Below, in pieces: positions 10,702-21,832 of a stretch of DNA of 64,000 nt. The first letter of the stretch is position 1. The number at the start of each line of letters is the position of its first letter. The position numbers and the translations under genes are program-made. The notes under the pieces are model-generated. The model saw only the letters and a program-made list of their open reading frames with translations, had not been told where the DNA came from and did no database searches. This stretch comes from Anthopleura xanthogrammica (taxonomy: Eukaryota; Cnidaria; Anthozoa; Actiniaria; Actiniidae), in NCBI GenBank assembly GCA_964019055.1, contig OZ025218.1:2191191-2255190 (forward strand), given 5' to 3'.

Positions 10702-11672
10702 TTATATGTTCTAAATATTTAGAATTGTAGGGATCAGTCCAATAAGTCAGACACAAGTGCAGGTGCCATTTCAGACCCAGCAGTTAAAGAACATAACAGA
10801 GTATTGAAAGATTTTACAAACAATGTTGTACATGTATGAGTTACTGCAAATCATTCAAATAATTGAATTATCAACGCAAAATATATATAATAATTCAATC
10901 ATTGAATTCAATTTGTAAATTTTAGGCCCTCATGGCCAAAGATACAAGTAAGAGCTAAGCACGAAACACAAATAAAGAAAATGAGAGCACTGTATGATAA
11001 AGTGGATATGTTATTCTATATCATGACTGGTATATAAAAGAATATTTAACGTGATTTAACAGTATCAGAATAATTTCCTGACAGCGGGATAAAGCTTACC
11101 TTCAAACACGAAGGCAACTGTACGTCGTGAGCTCACACCACCCAGTCTTGGTTTTGAGTATTAAAAGCGTATAAACTACATGGAAACCCATTTGAAAGCT
11201 TTCGAAAACTTTACAAAACTGATAAACGGAAAAAGCTTATACTATAAAATCATTTTCAAAGAAAACTTGAGGCAAAACTTCTTCGCTTTGAACAAGATTT
11301 GACGTCGAGTGAGTCGAGTGGTACCGTGTCTGTCGCGATGTTCCACCACAGGTATCCCACCCTTTGGCTTCTTTCTTCTCAGCATGTAAAGTTAGTACAA
11401 TGTTAAATGAAATATAAATTTTAATACAAAGGCCAGTAACGGCCATGTTTCATTTCACTCGGTGGAAGCTTTGTTCGCTTTGCTTTGATGGATTCTTCTC
11501 TAAGATGAAATGAATTTCAATGCCATTTTATTCAGGTAATACAGAAATATACTGAAATTTTATTTACTTCTTTTGTCCAAAGCACGTTTTTGTGTTAAAC
11601 TAAGGTAGATTTATCGTTTGTGAGAGAAATATTTGGCGCCTTTTTGAACTCGTGAGATGTGCCATTCATGGC
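10702..11672. other. Gene-free stretch
   Basis: AT-rich DNA with no supported exon. The 69-codon minus-strand frame at 11237-11446 has no recognisable domain or flanking splice sites. Confidence 0.35.
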
Positions 11673-11827
11673 CACTCTAAAACTTGATTTTCTCAAAACT
11701 AGTAAAAAAAGTTCTTATTTTAAGGTCCCCAGATAAGAAATCATAGTATCTCATAGTATTATCTCATATCTGGGGACCTTAAAATAAGAACTTTTACTGG
11801 TTTTTAGAGATTAAAGTTTTAGAGTGT
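11673..11827. mobile_element. Palindromic MITE
   Basis: Arms of about 60 bases: CACTCTAAAAC at the left end, a shared AAGTTCTTATTTTAAGGTCC internal segment, and the complement ending GTTTTAGAGTG. The short centre contains a repeated ATCTCATA motif. Non-coding. Confidence 0.8.
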
Positions 11828-12690
11828 GCAATATTAAATAAACCCCGCCAAAATTATGAAACGCATTTCTTAGAAATGTACGCAGCCTACGATTATGCTC
11901 ATTTCATACTATACTATACTGTACTATAGTGTCTACAGTAATATAAGTGTACAAGCCTAAATATCCTAAAAGCTTACAAGACCGTGCAGTTTATTTCTAT
12001 TTATTTCAGTTTAATTTTTGTTCTTCCAAAGGATTTTGAAAATCTAAACAAATACAGTATATCTAGCTTTCACTTACCTTGATTATTTTTGAAATTGACT
12101 GCTGGACACGTAGAATTTTGCAATATTGTTGCCACAGGGAGCCCAATTTAGATAAAAGTAATAGGTGAACATCTAGACATTTCGGTGTTTTTTTTTTCGC
12201 GAGACAAATCGCAACCGAAATCATGCATGTTACATGGAAACCGTAACATGGAAACCGTAACATGCAACTAGTTTTTCTGTGAGACAAGTTGCACAAAAAT
12301 CATAGCATGTGATATGCTAATTAATCTTAAAGTAAGTGATATTAAACTTGCTTTTAAAATTATACATTCAGCTCTGGATTGGGTGTTCTGGATGTCTTGG
12401 CTGAGACTGTGCTACCACTTTTCATGGATTTTGGTAAGTGACTTTTGATACTAAATCTGCATAAAAAATGAAATGAAAGTAAATGAAATGAAAAATCATC
12501 CTTGTTGTATTTGGTTAACATTAAATTGTGTAATAGTAGCTTAACGGAGTGCGATATACTGTATGCACAGGGGAATCTTGATGTATTTCATAAAAATATG
12601 GAACTACAGTAAAGTACCACAGTGAACAATTGTCTTAATAGACCTTAAAGAGAATATAGTCTCCACGTTCTCCTCTTTAATTGAACTCAA
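11828..12690. other. Gene-free stretch with a short tandem repeat
   Basis: No supported gene. A small tandem repeat of ACATGGAAACCGTA units lies at about 12231-12262. Confidence 0.3.
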
Positions 12691-12709
12691 GTTGTATTTT
12701 CAAGTTCTC

Positions 12710-13125
12710 TGGTCACTCAATCCATCTCAAGGCCAGACTCATATTTTCTGGCTCTTTTTTGATCAGTGCCTGCACGAATACACACTCCACACACAGGGAG
12801 CCCAGTCCTTGGGAATCTGTCACACAGTGAGGTCAATACAACAACAACCAGGGACAAGATGTTTCCCTAATAAACACTACCCATTTAATAGGGGTGTAAC
12901 ATGTAATGCTTTTTTTACTGGATTGCCTGTGGCAGCTCAGTCATAAAATACCTTTTATTTTGGTCTTCTTTCTGATTCCTTCTCAACAAAATGGACAAAT
13001 TAGCCACTCTCTCTCTCTCAAGGCCAGACTTGGCATATTTCCTATCCCTGTCTTTGAGTAGGGCCTGCACTAATACACACTTTCCGCAAACAGGAATTCC
13101 AGTCATTGGAAATCTTTTATTTTTT
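12710..13125 (-). repeat. Two diverged copies of a coding-like module
   Basis: Two segments about 260 bases apart (roughly 12710-12830 and 12975-13115) match each other. Read on the minus strand in corresponding frames they give RFPRTGLPVCGVC and RFPMTGIPVCGKC, followed by RKY and SGLE in both. The conserved CxxC and frame suggest relics of a duplicated exon from an unidentified gene. Copy 1 (12710-12830) is interrupted by frame breaks. I do not recognise the protein. Confidence 0.4.
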
Positions 13126-13179
13126 TAGGAGCTATAGCTTGCTTGAGACCCTTCTGTTTGAGAAAGGCCTCTTCAATTG

Positions 13180-16100
13180 GATAATTTATGCTCCAGACTG
13201 GCCATAAGAACCAAAAGGCAAGGAGCCATTTTAGGACTTGTCCAGATGCCATCTTGTTTATACTTATTCAATATAGCTAGATATAGCTAGACCTCTTTAC
13301 GTTTGTCATAATGTTTTTGCAATCCTCTTTCAGAAATATATATATGGGTGTCGTGTCAATGTTTCAAAGAGACTGTACTCACTACAGATTGATTACTACA
13401 AGTATTTAGAAGCTGGAAGTTAAACAGCCTCAATATTTCTGTATCTTGCTCATGGCCATGTTTTAGTGAGACTATACTCACCATAGATAACAATAATAAT
13501 AATAACTTTATTAGTGTCTCAAAACTTATAGCTGGGCACAAGTGCCCTACTAATGGGGGAGACCAAGATTGTTCACTACAAGGATTTAGAAGCTGGAACA
13601 AATTGAGACTATACTCACTACAGATCAATAATTACAAGGATTTAAAAGCTGGAAAAAAGTTTTTAGAAGCATTAAAAAACTGGTCATAAGAACCAAAAGG
13701 CAAGGAGCCATTTTAGGACTTGTCCAGTTGCCATCTTGTTTACACTGATTCAATACAGCTAGAAATAGCTAGACCTCTTTACCTTTGTCATAATGTTTTT
13801 GCAATCCTGTTTTTAAGTAATATATACTTGGGTGTCGTGTCCATGTTTAAGTGAGACTGTACTCACTACAGATCGATCACTACAAGTATTTAGAAGCTGG
13901 AAGTTAAACAGCCTCAATCTTTCTGTATCTTGCTCATGGCCATGTTTTAGTGAGACTAAACTCACCATAGATAACAATAATATTAATAACTTTATTAGTG
14001 TCTCAAAACTTATAGCTGGGCACGAGTGCCCTACTATTTGGGGAGACCAAGATTGTTCACTACAAGTATTTAGAAGCTGGAAGTTAAACAGCCTCAATAT
14101 TTCTGTATCTTGCACATGGCCATGTTTTAGTGAGACTATACTCACCATAGATTGAACACTACAAGGATTTAGAAGCCGGAAAAAAAGTTTAGAAACTTAG
14201 CTGGCACACGGCATAACTAGACAGCACAAGTCCTTTCCCTTGTCTACAGGTGCATTAAATAGAATGAATAGAGGAATGTGTTCCTGCAAGGGTGCGAGAA
14301 GTAAAGCATTCACTTGCTGCTTTTTCATATTTCTCATCATTTTCAATCTTAATGATATTGTCAGCTGTTCTGTTGATCTGTTGATGACTTTAGTTTTAGA
14401 AGCATCGAAGAATTGGATATTTTATGTTCAAGACTGGCCATAAGAACCAAAAGGCAAGGAGCCATTTTAGGACTTGTCAAGATGCTATCTTGTTAACATT
14501 CATTCAATATAGCTAGATATAGCTAGACCTCTTTACCTTGGGCATAATATTTTTGCAATCCTGTCTTTCAGTAATATATACCTGGGTGTTGTGTCCATGT
14601 TTCAATGAGACTGTACTCACTACAGATCGATCACTACAAGTATTTAGAAGCTGGGAAAAAGTTTACAAACTTTGCTGGCCCATGCCATAACTAGACAGCA
14701 CAAGTCCTTACCTTAGTTTACTGGTGGATTAAATACAATAAATAGAGGAATGTGTTCCTGCAAGGTTGCCAGAAGAAAAGCATTCACTTGCTGCTTTTTG
14801 ATACTTTTCATCATTAACAATCTTAATGATATTGTCAGCTGTTCTGATAATGATTTTAGTTTTAGAAGCATTGAAGAATTGGATATTTTATGTTCAAGAC
14901 TGACCATAAGAGCCAAAAGGCAAGGAGCCATTTTAGGACTTGTCCAGTTGCCATTTTGTTTACACTGATTCAATATAGCTAGAAATAGCTAGACCTCTTT
15001 ACCTTTGTCATAATGTTTTTGCAATCCTGTTTTTAAGTAATATATACTTGGGTGTCGTGTCCATGTTTCAATGAGACTGTACTCACTACAGATCGATCAC
15101 TACAAGTATTTAGAAGCTGGAAGTTAAACAGCCTCAATCTTTCTGTATCTTGCTCATGGCCATGTTTTAGTGAGACTAAACTCACCATAGATAACAATAA
15201 TATTAATAACTTTATTAGTGTCTCAAAACTTATAGCTGGGCACGAGTGCCCTACTAATTGGGGAGACCAAGATTGTTCACTACAAGTATTTAGAAGCTGG
15301 AAGTTAAACAGCCTCAATATTTCTGTATCTTGCACATGGCCATGTTTTAGTGAGACTATACTCACCATAGATTGAACACTACAAGGATTTAGAAGCCGGA
15401 AAAAAAGTTTAGAAACTTTGCTGGCACACGCCATAACTAGACAGCACAAGTCCTTACCTTTGTCTACAGGTGCATTAAATAGAATGAATAGAGAAATGTG
15501 TTCCTGCAAGGGTGTGAGAAGTAAAGCATTCACTTGCTGCTTTTTCATATTTCTCATCATTTTCAATCTTAATGATATTGTCAGCTGTTCTGTTGATGAC
15601 TTTAGTTTTAGAAGCATCGAAGAATTGGATATTTTATGTTTAAGACTGGCCATAAGAACCAAAAGGCAAGGAGCCATTTTAGGACTTGTCCAGATGCCAT
15701 CTTGTTAACATTCATTCAATATAGCTAGATATAGCTAGACCTCTTTACCTTGGGCATAATATTTTTGCAATCCTGTCTTTCAGTAATATATACCTGGGTG
15801 TCGTGTCCATGTTTCAATGAGACTGTACTCACTACAGATCGATCACTACAAGTATTTAGAAGCTGGGAAAAAGTTTAAAACCTTTGCTGGCCCATGCCAT
15901 AACTAGACGGCACAAGTCCTTACCTTTGTTTACAGGTGCATTAAATAAAATGAATAGAGAAATGTGTTCCTGCAAGGGTGTGAGAAGTAAAGCATTCACT
16001 TGCTGCTTTTTCATATTTCTCATCATTTTCAATCTTAATAATATTGTCAGCTGTTCTGTTGATGACTTTAGTTTTAGAAGCATCGAAGAATTGGATATTT

Positions 16101-16640
16101 TATGTTCAAGACTTGCCATAAGAACCAAAAGGCAAGGAGCCGTTTTAGGACTTGTCCAGATGCCATCTTGTTAACATTCATTCAATATAGCTAGATATAG
16201 CTAGACCTCTTTACCTTGGGCATAATATTTTTGCAATCCTGTCTTTCAGTAATATATACCTGGGTGTCGTGTCCATGTTTCAATGAGACTGTACTCACTA
16301 CAGATCGATCACTACAAGTATTTAGAAGCTGGGAAAAAGTTTAAAACCTTTGCTGGCCCATGCCATAACTAGACGGCACAAGTCCTTACCTTTGTTTACA
16401 GGTGCATTAAATAAAATGAATAGAGGAATGTGTTCCTGCAAGGGTGCGAGAAGTAAAGCATTCACTTGCTGCTTTTTCATATTTCTCATCATTTTCAATC
16501 TTAATGATATTGTCAGCTGTTCTGTTGATGACTTTAGTTTTAGACGGCACAAGTCCTTACCTTTGTTTACAGTAGCAATAAATAGAATGAATAGAAGAAC
16601 TTGTTCCTGCAAGGGTGCCACATACCTCACAAAAACGTTT
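13180..16640. repeat. Tandem array with ~470 and ~750 bp alternating units
   Basis: A landmark (GCCATAAGAACCAAAAGGCA and near variants) recurs near 13201, 13682, 14437, 14902, 15649 and 16116. Spacings alternate 481, 755, 465, 747 and 467, so the higher-order period is about 1.21 kb. The longer units contain an extra block with paired SLKHGHEQDTE-like frames and a TTTATTAGTGTC segment after ATT repeats that resembles a LINE or SINE tail. Frames of 70-214 codons are open on both strands because copies are young and similar; an 8-base insertion near 14375 breaks the minus-strand frame in one copy. I do not call a gene. Confidence 0.85.
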
Positions 16641-17115
16641 GTGGACTTGATGAATACTTACACAAGGAGTTTGACGTATGACATGATAGTAGTATTTGTA
16701 AAGAAAATTCTTACCTACATTCAGCAAAACCTCATAAGTACAGGTGCCTCTGAAACTCAACCATTCCTTAAGTTATTGAACATAACATTGCTCTGGTATA
16801 TCTCTAGGTAATTTTGCTCCAGGGATATCATCTTCCTATAGAGAAACAACAATATGTTTCGAATTCAAGCACTATTACAAACCCCGCAATTCTAACTGGT
16901 TAAATAGAATCCCCTATTACTAACTTATAATATTGGAAAACCAACAAATTTGTATTAGAGTAAGCAAACATTAATTTCACTGGTTAAATGAAATCACTCT
17001 TAATAAAGTAATTATTAAATATTAAATGATAAATATTAGCTGTATAATAAATAATACTGAAAAATAAATTCTCACAATGCAAATACATGAAAATAATTAA
17101 AGTATCTAAGCTTGT
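16641..17115. other. Edge of tandem array and AT-rich spacer
   Basis: On the minus strand, TTGCTGAATGTAG followed by GTAAGAA near 16715 and GTAAGT near 16650 look like splice donors, so relic exons of the sequence that founded the array are possible. No protein is recognisable. Confidence 0.25.
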
Positions 17116-17195
17116 AACTACGAAAAGAGTGATTCCTGTTCCATAGGGGGTACTGGGTAAAGCAGCATGTTAACGCTCTTTGTTTTTTAAAATCT

Positions 17196-17572
17196 TTATT
17201 GGGTCGAGAGCTTATTTACCCCACACCCCTTGACATTCCATCCCAAAAGGTCCCTGCTCTGGAATGCTTCTCTTAAAAGCCACACTCCGAAGTTCAACTT
17301 TGAGCTTGCCTTGTTCCGTATGATGATAAGCCTTTCATTTATCAGCCCAAAGTTATCAGGAGAACTAACACCTGCACTATCCTCCATGGCTGTGGATATG
17401 AGTGTATGGTTTTGTTGTTGAAAATGATGTTGTGGTGTTTTGAACTGTTGTTCAAGGACATGTGTTTGACTGTGTGGCAGTGTGTGGCAATGTATGGGTA
17501 CTTGTGGCATCAAAGTTTGGCAATGGTGTGTTTCTTTGTGTACGAAGAAAGGAAAACAGTTCATTAAATTTT
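17196..17572 (-). pseudogene. BEN-domain gene copy A, frameshifted
   Basis: A minus-strand exon beginning after an AG acceptor (CTATATAG) encodes His/Gln-rich sequence and then SSKLNFGVWLLREAF and DLLGWNV, the first half of a BEN DNA-binding domain. It is about 90% similar to copy B at 19455-19844. A single G missing from the G-run after GWNVKG shifts the frame, so the GKQALDP motif seen in copy B is lost. The second half of the domain is absent. BEN domains bind DNA in chromatin and transcription factors and also occur in viral and transposon proteins. Its first exon is truncated (see 18030-18105). Confidence 0.65.
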
Positions 17573-18029
17573 TGGTCTATATAGCTGATGGTCTGCATAC
17601 TCTTTTCTCCCTGATGGCTAATTTATTAGGATTTGATTGTATAAGCTGCCACTGTACTCGTTGAGTCGGGTAGTTAAGAAAGAAAACTCACGAAAAATGG
17701 ACTACTACGCAATGTAGGAAGTGGACTATAATGAAATGATGATGACGAAGGGCTGGGACATGACTGCATGGAGTGTTGTGTGATGGGAAGTGTTGGAGGA
17801 AAGTGGAAATCCAGGTGGACTGACAACAAAGGTTGCATTCAACAAATCCCCAGATGGTTTTTCCTTTCACTTATGAAATAGGTCGCTTTAATACTTATTC
17901 CTTTTCTTTGACACTGGTGCCTTTCCCAGGTGAATAGCAACAAATTACAAATTAAAAAAAAAAATGGTTTAGAATAAATTAACCCCAAAGTTCATAGCTT
18001 ATTTTTGGGCAGGGAATTCCAACTCAACA
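17573..18029. other. Intronic-like part of duplicated block A
   Basis: Non-coding sequence closely matching 19849-20270 in block B. It includes a GGAAAG-GCACCAGTGTC segment that could be a small internal exon, but reading on from the preceding exon it hits a stop within about 10 codons in both copies. Confidence 0.4.
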
Positions 18030-18393
18030 CACTGACTTACTTTTTTGGCTGTTTTCTGCTGTGGCTATGAGGTGCTGGCTGCAGCCAACAACACACTTCC
18101 TTGCTCCATCAGACATAGTTTAGGCTTTTTGCGTTTTCATCTATGTCTCTTGGTGGTGGTCCATCACTATGAAAGATTGCGTTAAATGCAGCATCAGCAT
18201 CAAACTCGGGGTCGACTGCTTGATTTGCATTCTGCCTCTGGTAATGAGTTTCCTGTCGGTTAAGTTGTCTTTCTATGTCTTGTTCCATATAGCTTATCAA
18301 AGCTTTTAGTTCAGACCATTCTGTCAGGGTTAATGCTACTCCAGCCTGAGTTGGTCTGTCTTGGTTTGAGAATCTTCTGATATGCACTCTCAT
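18030..18393 (-). pseudogene. PC4-like copy A2 fused to BEN exon 1 remnant
   Basis: The minus-strand frame 18393-18109 encodes VHIRRFSNQDRPTQAGVALT, EWSELKALISYM and then an acidic tail. This matches the single-strand DNA-binding fold of transcriptional coactivator PC4/Sub1 (VxIRxF, GxxLTLxEWxxLK). The tail runs into a remnant of the first BEN exon (18030-18105, ending at a GTAAGT donor), so a deletion has fused the two adjacent genes. It lacks its own N-terminal lead (MRVGNKNIRFYAQPF), which copy A1 has. Confidence 0.6.
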
Positions 18394-18725
18394 AACCTCA
18401 TTATAAGTACAGCATCAGCATCAAACTCGGGGTCCACTGCTTGATTTGTGTTCTGCCTCTGGTACTGAGTTTGCTGTCGGTTAAGTTGTCTTTCTATGTC
18501 TTCTTCAATATAGCTTATCAAAGCTTTTAGTTCAGACCATTCTGCCAGGGTTAATGCTACTCCAGCCTGAGTTGGTCTGTCTTGGTTTGAGAATCTTCTG
18601 ATATGCACTCTCATAACCCCATTAAAGGGTTGAGCATAAAATCTAATGTTTTTATTACCAACTCTCATGTTTCTACCTCTTGTGTTACCACGTTTGCTCA
18701 GTTGATAATGTGATGATTGAGAATG
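18390..18725 (-). pseudogene. PC4-like copy A1
   Basis: The minus-strand frame runs from about 18725 through MRVGNKNIRFYAQPF (M at 18668) and VHIRRFSNQDRPTQAGVALT to DPEFDADAV, then breaks at the junction with copy A2. It is the most complete PC4-like domain in the window. A1 and A2 are a direct duplication of about 250 bases whose junction changes frame, so A1 lacks the normal C-terminus. PC4-like proteins bind single-stranded DNA and modulate transcription; here function is doubtful. Unlike copy B, there is no intron before ACAGACCAACTC. Confidence 0.6.
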
Positions 18726-19390
18726 GGTTACCCCTTAATATTTGCCTTTGGTACTTTAGGATGACTTTCAATATGACATGTTTTTAGAGAAATACCAAAT
18801 ACTAAAAAATAATAGTTTTTCTTCGCTTTTCAACAGCTAATATTTTGTTTTCCTCTTAAGGGCCTAATTTGAAATAAAAATGGTATTATTTTCTCTGTTT
18901 CTATAGCACAAAAGGTGAACAGCCTAGCCACAGGGGTTTGTTGTTAACTTATGGCAGCCATTCAGACATCAGATTTATCATTCATCATTGAAATCACATT
19001 ATTACTAGCGGATTTGCATTGGTCCATAGTAGGGACACTTGTTGTTATCCGTGTTCCCATACTGTTGATGAACATATTTCAAATGTTTTTTAAGTAATTT
19101 TCTGTTCTTAAACATCCTTACTTGCCTTAATCACAAAAAGCATGGGTAAAGAATCCGAAAATTTGTCACCGCTAGATTTCCTGCATACTTGCTGAAAACG
19201 CAATAAGTTTGAATTAAGATAAAAGCTACAATATAATTCATATCATAAATGTTCGTATGAAAGAATGTACAAGCACCAAGTACAAATTCCACTAAAGATT
19301 TTGTGTTACTATATAGACTTCTAGACTTCTTAAGCTGCTATGGTGTTTTCTTCTTCCTTAGGAATGAGTCAATTGCCTTTCAGCAATATC
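18726..19390. other. Spacer between duplicated blocks A and B
   Basis: AT-rich DNA with no supported gene and no similarity to the flanking duplicated blocks that I can see. Confidence 0.35.
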
Positions 19391-19454
19391 TCCAAGCCGA
19401 TTCCTGTTCCATAGGGGGGAATGGGTAAAACTGCATGTTAAGGCTCTTTATTTT

Positions 19455-20550
19455 TTAAATCTTTATTGGGTCGAGAGCTTGTTTACCCCACACCCCCTCG
19501 ACATTCCATCCCAAAAGGTCACTGCTCTGGAATGCTTCTCTTAAAAGCCACACTCCGAAGTTCAACTTTGAGCTTGCCTTGTTCTGTATGATGATAAGCC
19601 TTTCATTTATCAGCCCAAAGTTATCAGAAGAACTGACACCTGCACTATCCTCCATGGCTGTGGATATGAGTGTGTGGTCTTGTTGTGGAAAATGATGTTG
19701 TGGTGTTTGGAACTGTTGTTCAAGGACATGTGTTTGACTGTGTGGCAGTTTGTGGCAATGTATGGGTACTTGTGGCATCAAAGTTTGGCAATGGTGTGTT
19801 TCTTTGTGTACGAAGAAAGGAAAACGGTTCATTAAATTTTCGGTCTACATAGCTGACGGTCTACATACTCTTTTCTCCCCAATGGCTACTTTATTAGGAT
19901 TGGATTGTATAAGCTGCCACTGTACTCGGTGAAGTCAGGTAGTTGAGAAAGAAAACTCACGAAAAATGGACTACCACGCAATGTAGGAAGTGGACTATAA
20001 TGAAATGATGATGACGAAGGGCTGGTACATGACTGCATGGAGTGTCATGTGATGTGAAGTTTTGGAGGAAAGTGGAAATCCAGGCGGACTGATAACAAAG
20101 GTTGCATTCAGCAAATCCCCAGATGGTTCACTTACGAAAAAGATAGGTTTAATACTTTTTCCTTTTCTTTGACACTGGTGCCTTTCCCAGGTGAATAGCA
20201 ACAAATTACAAATTAAAAAAAAAAATGGTTTAGAATAAATTAACCCCAAAGTTCATAGCTTATTTTTGGGCAGGGAATTCCAACTCAACACACTGACTTA
20301 CTTTTTTGGCTGTTTTCTGCTGTGGCTTTGAGGTGCTGGCTGCAGCCGACAACACACTTCCTTGCTCCAACAGAAATAGTTTAAGCCCTTGTCTCGAGAC
20401 GATGTTAGAAGAGGGACCAGGCAGTAGAACCAAATCACAAAGAAAAGGGCTGTTGTTTGGCAAACGTGTTTTTCGGACTACATTGTTTCCGATCTTCCTC
20501 ATGTTTGTGAGCCTTCCAAATCTCGAACTTGAGGAATTTAACCTCGACAT
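19455..20550 (-). pseudogene. BEN-domain gene copy B, two exons, domain truncated
   Basis: Exon 1 runs from ATG at 20550 to a GTAAGT donor after 20302 (83 codons, phase 0) and encodes SRFGRLTNMRKIGNNVVRKT and VLLPGPSSNIVSRQGLKLFL. The main exon starts after CTATGTAG at 19844 and carries His/Gln-rich sequence and then the first half of a BEN domain: FGVWLLREAFQSSDLLGWNV, GKQALDPIKI. A stop follows directly, where BEN domains normally continue about 40 residues. A possible middle exon near 20170 stops early. Compared with copy A, the BEN motif is intact up to the stop. It may be a recent pseudogene, or the last exon may lie elsewhere. DNA binding is inferred from the family only. Confidence 0.6.
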
Positions 20551-20639
20551 ACTGTACTCTTGCGCACTTCAACTACAAAGTCAACTGAAACTTCATTATC
20601 AATATGAATTTTATTAGACCTTCAAACAACTGCTTACAT

Positions 20640-20929
20640 TTATTCCTTCTTATCGTGAAGTATGTTATCAACTGCTTCATTGTCTTTCCATGAACAATTT
20701 GCGTTTTCATCTATATCTCTTGCCGGTGGTCCATCACTATGAAAGATTGCGTTAAGTACAGTATCAGCATCGAACTCGGGGTCCACTGCTTGATTTGCGT
20801 TCTGCCTCTAGTACTGAGTTTGCTGTTGGTTAAGTTGTCTTTCTATGTCTTCTTCAATACAGCTTATCAAAGCTTTTAGTTCAGACCATTCTGCCAGGGT
20901 TAATGCTACTCCAGTCTGAGTTGGTCTGT
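20640..20929 (-). pseudogene. PC4-like copy B (3' exon with nonsense codon)
   Basis: After a polypyrimidine tract and TTCTTTAG acceptor, the minus-strand exon starts at 20929 with the TDQ/DRPTQTGVALTLAEWSELK segment of the PC4-like domain. A TAG stop replaces the CAG found in copies A1 and A2 after QTQY, and the frame then continues VDPEFDAD, FHSDGPPARDIDEN to a natural stop at 20640. The upstream PC4 exon is not found. Just downstream starts BEN exon 1 (20550), so PC4-like and BEN genes were neighbours before duplication. Confidence 0.6.
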
Positions 20930-21118
20930 CTAAAGAAAAAATATGAAAAATATGTGAATTGAAAAAAAATTTAAAAATTAAAAGTAAAAATGTCAACAAC
21001 TGGATTTCTCAAGTCATAGCTCACCAAAATATTTCTGAAATGTGACATCAAGTCACTTTACACATTACATAAATATTTGCAATAATTCGAGAAATTATGG
21101 ATATGATAATGATAGTGA
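20930..21118. other. Upstream intron-like spacer
   Basis: AT-rich sequence with a branch/polypyrimidine region preceding the PC4-like exon. Nothing else is visible. Confidence 0.3.
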
Positions 21119-21805
21119 TTAAAGTTCCCACTGACATATGTAGAGAGTTTCAGATGTGAAGCCGGAACTTGCAAGCCTTGAAAGTCGTGTGAGAGTAGAG
21201 TATTTAGGTGGATAAGTAACAGTTGACTGTAGAGGAGTTGAATACGACGAGGAGGGTTGAACCAAGTTGATTGAAGTTGAATGCTTGGATGAACTCAGAA
21301 TGAATGAAGTCCTGGGAGTACGTGAATAGAGACTTGGTTTCGTAGGAGATGGTGTGCTTGAATGAAGACTCGAGAGAAATCGCGAATAAGTAAATGTACG
21401 AGGTAAGATCACATTTGATGGTAATGTGCTACTAGAACTTACCAATGCGCTCGATGGTGTAGGTAGGGTAGATAGTCCCCGAACACAATCCGTGATTACA
21501 GTCATGAGAACTGGTATCTCCTGGTTATAGAGCTGAACACAATCCACACGATTTCCTCTCAGGTCGATGAATTCGATGTTACTAATGGTATGAAATATGG
21601 AAGTGTTGAAGTGGATGATGTGGTTGTTTCGTAGAGAAATACTCGAAAACTTGTTAAGGTTGAGTGTCTGGAGACTCGGGGTTTTCTCCAAGTTTAGTCC
21701 GGAACAGTCGATAAGTTTCAAACTTTGCAAGCAGAGACATCTCTCATAGCACATAATTTCTACTGTGCTGAGATTGAGATTAACAGCGTCGAAAACTAGT
21801 GATTT
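21119..21805 (-). CDS. Leucine-rich-repeat fragment with Ser/Thr-rich tail
   Basis: The minus-strand frame is open from about 21805 to a stop at 21119. It opens with CYERCLCLQSLKLIDCSGLNL, resembling an LRR N-terminal cysteine cap, then ISLRNNHIIHFNTS and IEFIDLRGNRVDC, two LRR-type repeats ending in a cysteine that could start a C-terminal cap. A long Ser/Thr/Pro-rich stretch follows (about residues 95-200), as in mucin-like stalks of cell-surface LRR proteins. There is no membrane anchor and no signal peptide at this end, so an upstream exon is needed; a T-run near 21802-21816 (an A-run on the minus strand) makes the 5' boundary uncertain. It could be one exon of a surface receptor or a relic. 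Confidence 0.5.
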   Translation of the reverse strand, partial: KSLVFDAVNLNLSTVEIMCYERCLCLQSLKLIDCSGLNLEKTPSLQTLNLNKFSSISLRNNHIIHFNTSIFHTISNIEFIDLRGNRVDCVQLYNQEIPVLMTVITDCVRGLSTLPTPSSALVSSSSTLPSNVILPRTFTYSRFLSSLHSSTPSPTKPSLYSRTPRTSFILSSSKHSTSINLVQPSSSYSTPLQSTVTYPPKYSTLTRLSRLASSGFTSETLYICQWEL

Positions 21806-21832
21806 TTTTTTTTTTTAATAATTATTTTTTTA

